From Thalassia testudinum (lineage: Eukaryota > Streptophyta > Magnoliopsida > Alismatales > Hydrocharitaceae): a stretch of DNA of 64,000 nucleotides. The stretch's first letter is position 1, and every line of letters starts with the position of its first letter. The DNA lies in contig JAZHRO010000054.1 in assembly GCA_037157565.1 (NCBI GenBank), positions 17,157,501 through 17,221,500 of the forward strand, written 5' to 3'. The notes under the pieces were generated by a model, which searched no databases, was not told the origin of the DNA, and saw nothing but the letters and a program-made list of their open reading frames with translations. The translations under genes were made by a program, and so were the position numbers. Below, piece by piece: positions 59,130-64,000 of the stretch.

Positions 59130-60060
59130 TTTCAGACGTCTTAAAGTGTCCAGTGCCATACCTCAAGCCCTGTGCCAACCCTCAGACGTCCAGGAGCTCT
59201 TTTGGACTGTCTAGACCCAGTTCCAGATGTCCGACCACCTCTCCGGACGTCTGGAAGCGCTTCCCGTCATCTAGTATGTCGCCCAGATGTCTGAAATGCG
59301 TAGGAGGGCGTGTCCCGTGCCTTCCCGAAGCGAATCCTGCATGCAGACATCCGATCTTCTCAAAACGGCATGGAAAAGGGGTATCGGTGGGGCGGCCTGC
59401 ATGGCCGCATCCACAAAGGGAAGTACCTTCGCGAGACTTCCTCCTCAGACGTCTGGAACCTCCTCCAAACGTCGATTCCGTCGTCTAGACGTCTCTCCAG
59501 ACATCTGATTCTGGGAAAAACCTAGAACCAGAACCTGCTTCCGCCCTCTCGCACCGCGCATGGCTGCACCGCGTCCTCTCGCCTGCAGCTCCAGCTATAG
59601 CAATGTCGGGGAGGACCTCCCCGACGCACTCCTCTACCTCGCGCACACGCCGCTCTGGCCATGCGCTCACTGGTGAGCTCCCACATGAGCTCGCAAGTTC
59701 ACCTCCTCTCCTTCTCACGTCGCTCCTCCTCTCCTTCTCACATCACTCCTCGCGCCCTCGCTTGCTTTGCCTCTCTCGCTGGAGTGGAGAAGAAGAGGGG
59801 AAGGGGCTGGTGTTGGGAGAACGAGAGAGGGGAGGGGGGGTCATATATAAGGTCGGGCTTAGGGTTTTACTTGGGCGGAGGAGAGAGAAGGAGGGAAAAG
59901 ATGAGGGGTATTGTTTGCGCGCAGCACGCACGCAGACGCGAGTTCGTACCCATGATTTTCGATTTTCCGACGTCTGGGAATGTGTCCAAACGTCTGACCT
60001 GATGTCTGACCCACAGTCCAGACGTCTTACAAGACGTCTGACCTAAAGTCTAGACGTCTT
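59130..60060 (+). repeat. Two AGACGTCT clusters flanking the LTR promoter
   Basis: Upstream cluster: CAGACGTCTT, CAGACGTCCAG, CAGATGTCCG, CGGACGTCTGG, CAGATGTCTG, CAGACATCCG, CAGACGTCTGG, CTAGACGTCTC, CAGACATCTGA. Downstream cluster: CGACGTCTGG, AAACGTCTGA, TGATGTCTGA, CAGACGTCTTAC, AAGACGTCTGA, TAGACGTCTTA. Variants mostly differ by CG to TG or CA. Confidence 0.8.
59844..59851 (+). promoter_or_regulatory. LTR TATA box
   Basis: TATATAAG after a GGGGAGGGGGGG run and before GGCTTAGGGTTTTAC, the same order as at 35311. Confidence 0.7.
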
Positions 60061-60893
60061 AAAAGACTCAAATAGCACGGGTCATAACAGGGAGAGTGGA
60101 GGGGTGACGGGGGTGTTATAAGGGAGAGGGTTTAGGGTTTGTGTGTGTGTGTGCGTGAGTTGTTGTAGGAGAGGAGGGGAAAACTTGCGAGGTTGCCCCC
60201 GCAAGGTTTCCTTTTTCCCCGCAGAGCACACAAACTTAAACTTTGGGAGTTGAAAATTACATCTGCACCCCTACGATTCCAAAAAAATCCCGAACGACCC
60301 TTAGGAAGGATCATTTCATCCGCCCTTCACCGGAGCAGGAAGCATGCTACAAAACATCTCTACCCGCCCTTCGACGACTCCTACCAGCAATGAAGCAAGG
60401 TAGAAGTTGCTCTAGGGACCTGGTTGCAAGAAAATGACCTATTCACAACTATTTCTAGGGATCCAATTGTAAATCTCAGGGATTGATTTGAATATGAGTT
60501 GAATGAATTAATTATTAGTCCTTATTATTGGTTGTTGGGGATGTTTATTGAAATATTAAATCTAAACATTAGTGGCTTGACATTTTAATGCTTAATGATA
60601 TTATTTCTTGATTATTTTTAATTGTGTATTAATTAAAATAAAATTTCTTCAATTGTATCATTTAGTTGAGAGATCTACGTAAATAATTCTGAACTAGATC
60701 TTATACGTAGAAAATTCAATTGATTGTCTTAAATTAAATAGGTGTATTTGTGTAATAATTTATTCCTTACGACATCGAAATATTTTTATTTTAAAAATTA
60801 TGAATTTTAAAGATTGGTTGCGATTTAATCACTTATAGTATGACACAAGTTTTTAAAATGTACTTTAGCGAATCAGCACAGTCCCATTCAATC

Positions 60894-61196
60894 ATTGTAT
60901 GAAAATAATGTTAGAGTATTTAATGCTCGAACGAATGCACAGTAAAACTCGCATCGATTACGTTTGACATCTCCAACTAACATCCCCAACCAGCAACGCG
61001 TGAACGGAGAGGGATACCAGCAAGACAAGCCATGTCAACCAGGTGGATTTGGCGGTGCAAGTTAGAATGGAAAATAATTTTTCCAACAACAAAACTTGGG
61101 CATTGGCAGGTTGTGTTAGAATCTAGTGAGTATCCAACGTGCTCGATCGTGCCAGTACGTGCATGTGGTTGTGTTTGCGAAAGAGAGGAGCAATTT
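60894..61196. other. No gene recognised
   Basis: Ordinary-looking sequence with no domain in any frame; the frame at 61032-61319 has no recognisable match. Confidence 0.4.
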
Positions 61197-61332
61197 GGAT
61201 GCACATATACCTCCACTAAAAGGTCAATAGCTCAACTTTATAGAAAGCTCCCCGCCTTGAGAGGACAGGTTCAGATGCATACACCTCCGCAAAAGAGCCA
61301 AGATAGCTTGACTTTATGAAAGGCATCCCGCC
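61197..61332 (+). repeat. Imperfect 60-bp direct duplication
   Basis: 61197-61256 and 61273-61332 share ATGCA(CA)TAYACCTCC, then AATAGCTCAACTTTAT / GATAGCTTGACTTTAT and CCCCGCC / TCCCGCC, at a period of 76 bp. Confidence 0.7.
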
Positions 61333-61399
61333 CGGTCACACAATTGTCTGATTTGATCGTATGTAATAATTGGCAGACTATCATATAGGGGTTATTATG

Positions 61400-61805
61400 A
61401 ATCTCTAGGCTGCCTTCGGCACAAGAAAATGAAGGTGAAACAAGGATTTGGAGAGGTTGAGGATAGATATTGAATTTTTCTTAAAGTGGTTTACATTTTT
61501 TATATTAATTATTATTTTTTATACCAAATTAATATTAATATATACTAAAATTTATTTATTTTAACCTAATATTTTTATTAAAATATATTTATAATATCAC
61601 ATAAATATCAATATATATTAAAATCTATCCATATTAATATAATATATCTACTTACATCTATTATAATATTAATATATCACCCACTTGAATCATCATCATA
61701 CTAATTATTATAAATTTATTAAATAAATATCTTTTTCAACTTATCCAACTCTAATCCTAACACAAATTTATCAAATCCCTTAAACAAACATAACCTCGAA
61801 ACCTA
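61400..61805. mobile_element. MITE-like block
   Basis: An AT-rich interior of about 350 bp is bounded by GGCTGCCTTCGGCACAAG on the left and AAACATAACCTCGAAACCTAAGG on the right. The ends are only weakly inverted copies of each other, so the call is tentative. Confidence 0.3.
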
Positions 61806-62386
61806 AGGTTTCAAGCCTCAGGCTGTTCATATTTTCTCTTATGGGCAATCGTTATAATAATGTGGAAGTTTGTACGATAAATATAAGTAAATGCCAAAGT
61901 CTTTTCATGCATTTGGAATCTACGTTTGTTATTAATATTGCAATGTCAGACGTAAATTAATCATCGTTAATTTTAATTATGGTGAAGAAAATGAACCTTC
62001 TGACCCGTTGGAAATATAAAAAAGATGGAAAATTGGATACTTGTATGTATTATGATGAATATAAGTCCTCTTAAATATAGGATTCCAAGATCGAAGACAG
62101 AACACAATTCAAAAAATAAGCATTATAAAATAGATCTCACACAAAAAAAAAAAAGTAGATAATATAAAATCAAATCAATATTTTCAATTATTTTCAACAC
62201 TTTCCCTTAAAGTTGGTAAAAATCAACTCAGTTCGCAACTTCATAATTGCAATTATAGAGGTACTAATGTGACTCGGTAGTCACACGATAGAGATGACAT
62301 GATCATATAGGCAAATAATGGAGAGAGATGGTATACCCCATAACTAATACATGAAGGAGATAATGATTGGATATCAATGGAGATAC
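61806..62386. other. No gene recognised
   Basis: AT-rich; an A11 run at about 62143-62153. No coding frame. Confidence 0.45.
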
Positions 62387-63770
62387 TTTTTTTTTTAATT
62401 TTTGAAAGGAAGAGTAAGCTTTCATTCAATACCAGCCTTATAACGAATAAGGGATAGAATCACTATCTCAAGAACCTACCAAATCATTCCTGATATAGAA
62501 TTTTGCTAAGATATGAGTTCGATGCACCCCATGCCTACGCACATGAAAAAGCCTGAAGGATTGATTTTCACATAGAATGGATTGACAACGGAGCACAACA
62601 TGAAGTGATCTCCATAGAGATTGCATTGAGCTAATGATTTGGCTTATGGGGGCTAAGGCATCACTAAAGGCAAGGCCACCAAAGTAAGCTAAGTTCAAGG
62701 CAAATTAGATACCTTGAAGGATTGCGAAAGCTTCTGATTCCTTAGAATTAGAGGAGGGAGCCTAACAACTTGAGTGGCTGAAACTTCACCATCAACATTC
62801 AATATAATGGCAGTAGCTATAGAACGAGAGAAAGAAACTGCTACATCAACGAGGACAAAGCAGGCTAAGCCACTGAAATCTGACATTTGGATTTGGGGGA
62901 TGGAAGGAAATACATTAAGGGCAGAAAAATGTTGAGAATTTTCCACTGGAAGGAACCAAAGATAATATTGATAATATTGTCGGGCTGCTAAAATTAGCTG
63001 CTAAAGTTCACTGATAAAACTTCCTTCCCCCCCATGCACTACATTACACCTATTTCTCCAAAGGAAATACACTATAAAATAAGGCAAGGAAGGACTGAGT
63101 GGAGAGTTTTGCAAAGATAGAGCAATGTTTTTGTAGTGAAGATACCAATCATCAGCAACATCAGATAATCTGTACCTAAATTTGAACCACAATGCTTTAG
63201 TAAATGAGCACCTGAGAAAAACATGATCAGTATGTTCAATAGCATAACTACACATAGGACAATAAGCATGTGGAAGGAATTCGCCTAGCCAACAAGGCTT
63301 TAGTGTTTAACGCACCAAAGAGAGCCTTCTATAATAACAGCTTGATTCTAGGAGGGACATCCAGCAGCCAGAGTTTCTTAGAATGCTCCACAAAAGAATC
63401 ATCATGAATAGTATTTCTACCGGCTTGACAAAGAAGAGATTGACAGGCAGATTTTATTGAAAATATACCTCTAAGATGAGCAACCCATATAAATTTGTCA
63501 TCTTGCCCCCAATGGATAGGAGTAGAGAGTATCTTTTGAGCTAAATCAGGGGGAAAGTTCTCAACAACAAGATTGGCCTTCCACGGATGATTCTCACAAT
63601 CAATTAATTCATCCACAACATTGATATTAAGAGGTACTGAACCAATAGAAACAAGAATTCCCTGATGATCTCTCACCCAGCCATCACTCCAAAGATTAAT
63701 ATTTGAACCATTACCCACCGTGGATACGGGTTTGGTTGACTTGAGCTTCACCCAACCCAATCCTTGGATT
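62387..63770 (-). pseudogene. L1-type LINE, 3' half, minus strand
   Basis: Read on the minus strand: NGSNINLWSDGWV, a stretch ending FIWVAHLRGIFSIKSA, then KLWLLDVPPRIKLLL, the usual lead-in to the zinc-binding domain after plant L1 reverse transcriptases. After a frame change, EHTDHVFLRCSFTKALWF and FLWRNRCNVVHGG follow. Further on, DVAVSFSRSIATAIILNVDGEV resembles the RNase H domain of plant L1 elements, in broken frames. A poly-A tail appears as T10 at 62387-62396. RT and endonuclease parts lie beyond the 5' truncation near 63770. A decayed host gene of the putative ribonuclease H type is an alternative. Confidence 0.75.
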
Positions 63771-64000
63771 AGGTTAAGTTATAATAGATTAGATTTGGAT
63801 TTGAGGTTTAACCAATCCAACCTGAAACTCAACTCGATGGAGGGAGGGCAGCGCTCGACCGGGAAGGGGGGCATGGGGGTTTTCCCCCCAGATTCCTTCT
63901 TGTAGTTATGAGTTAATAACATAGTTGAGTGAGTGCTACCCTGGCCGGGTAGCACGAGTGAGACAACTAGCATACGCCAATAGGAGAATTTGATATATAT
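63771..64000. other. No gene recognised; contains a hairpin
   Basis: No supported frame. The stretch includes the perfect hairpin at 63933-63955. Confidence 0.4.
63933..63955. repeat. Perfect 9-bp hairpin
   Basis: GTGCTACCC, loop TGGCC, GGGTAGCAC. It recalls the CTCTCCTGGCCGGGAGAG palindrome of the family 2 LTRs but the arms differ. Confidence 0.85.

Larger units (their letters stand above)
57241..60089 (+). mobile_element. Family 2 solo LTR inside a family 2 LTR
   Basis: Starts TGTTACGACCCGG, ends GGGTCATAACA, 2849 bp, flanked by exact GGGAG repeats, same orientation as its host LTR. Landmarks match the copy at 32859. AGACGTCT motifs form two clusters, 59130-59510 and 59965-60060, one on each side of the TATATAAG box (59844). 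Frames at 58230-58664, 59153-59525 and 59603-60046 are LTR sequence. Confidence 0.92.
54817..60261 (+). mobile_element. Family 2 solo LTR, interrupted by another family 2 LTR
   Basis: Starts TGTAACGACTCG, ends TTGAAAATTACA. It is split at 57240/60090 and is about 2.6 kb without the insert. Flanks TCCAC (54812-54816) and TCTGC (60262-60266) are the two possible CpG-decay products of TCCGC. It has the CTGGGCCCAGC, GTTAAGTAGAGTGG and AGACGTCT-cluster (56485-56860) landmarks, and a TATAAG box at 60117 just beyond the split. Frames such as 56719-57210 are LTR sequence. Confidence 0.8.
53252..60888 (+). mobile_element. Family 3 LTR, interrupted
   Basis: Starts TAACGGCATCACTATCATCC (decayed TGATGG...) and runs to 54816, then 60267-60888 after the nested family 2 LTR. 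Landmarks: CCACCATTAGATTCCTTAGGTC (53753), CCCTAGCTAATGTCAGCC (53889), TATAAAG (54175), TCCTTACGACATCGAAA and TTATAGTATGACACAAG near the end. Candidate target repeats CAATC lie at 53247-53251 and 60889-60893, although the last LTR bases are not a clean CA, so the right end is uncertain. Confidence 0.6.

Overview
The window is plant nuclear DNA (flowering plant; species not identifiable from sequence alone) made almost entirely of decayed, nested transposable elements. I see no intact host gene, tRNA or rRNA. Evidence: Ty3/gypsy gag, protease, reverse transcriptase, RNase H and integrase fragments of the Athila type, two primer-binding sites matching the 3' end of tRNA-Asp, long (2.4-2.8 kb) LTRs with 5-bp target duplications, two L1-type LINE 3' ends, a CACTA terminus, and coding decay dominated by TGG/CGA/CAG-to-stop changes typical of methylated repeats. 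LTR groups used below: family 1 (starts TGATG, ends CA; Athila-like), family 2 (starts TGTTACGACCCGG), family 3 (starts TGATGGAATCACC; related to family 1), family 4 (starts CGTAACAGCCC, presumably from TG).

Layout. 1-5485: LTR/promoter remnants and AT-rich intergenic DNA. 5486-7698: 3'-truncated family 2 LTR. 7699-36204: one Athila-like element (5' LTR, PBS, leader, gag, protease, RT, RNase H) split by two insertions: an inverted family 1 LTR (11865-29804) and a family 2 solo LTR (32859-35476, TSD CTGAG). The inverted LTR itself contains a plus-strand composite (12479-28399) in the order integrase, 3' UTR, PPT, LTR, PBS, gag, protease, RT, RNase H. The LTR of that composite (14782-23223) is split by another inverted LTR (16963-22635, TSD AGGAC), which is split by a plus-strand solo LTR (18333-21097) flanked by a 117-bp direct repeat. 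The nest is therefore five levels deep and alternates + - + - +. 36205-38633: family 3 LTR fragment, then a LINE 3' end. 38634-43200: unassigned DNA, TA microsatellites, a strongly C/T-biased stretch, a CACTA end and a Tat-like LTR candidate. 43200-53246: a decayed tandem-repeat locus (unit about 90 bp, 180-bp higher periodicity on the left) split by a family 3 LTR (44272-52269), which carries the 3' end of another family 1 element, whose LTR is split by a family 4 solo LTR. 53252-60888: a second family 3 LTR holding a family 2 LTR that holds another family 2 solo LTR. 60894-64000: low-copy DNA with an imperfect 60-bp duplication, a MITE-like block, and a minus-strand LINE 3' end.

No gene products appear to work together today: every retroelement reading frame is broken or lacks a key residue. 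The points of interest are structural: alternating self-nesting, a 117-bp duplication at LTR ends, an apparently circularly permuted element, a U3 hairpin whose arms change together between copies, clustered AGACGTCT palindromes in the LTRs, and the tandem-repeat locus. All family and boundary calls were made by eye; none was checked by alignment software or a database.
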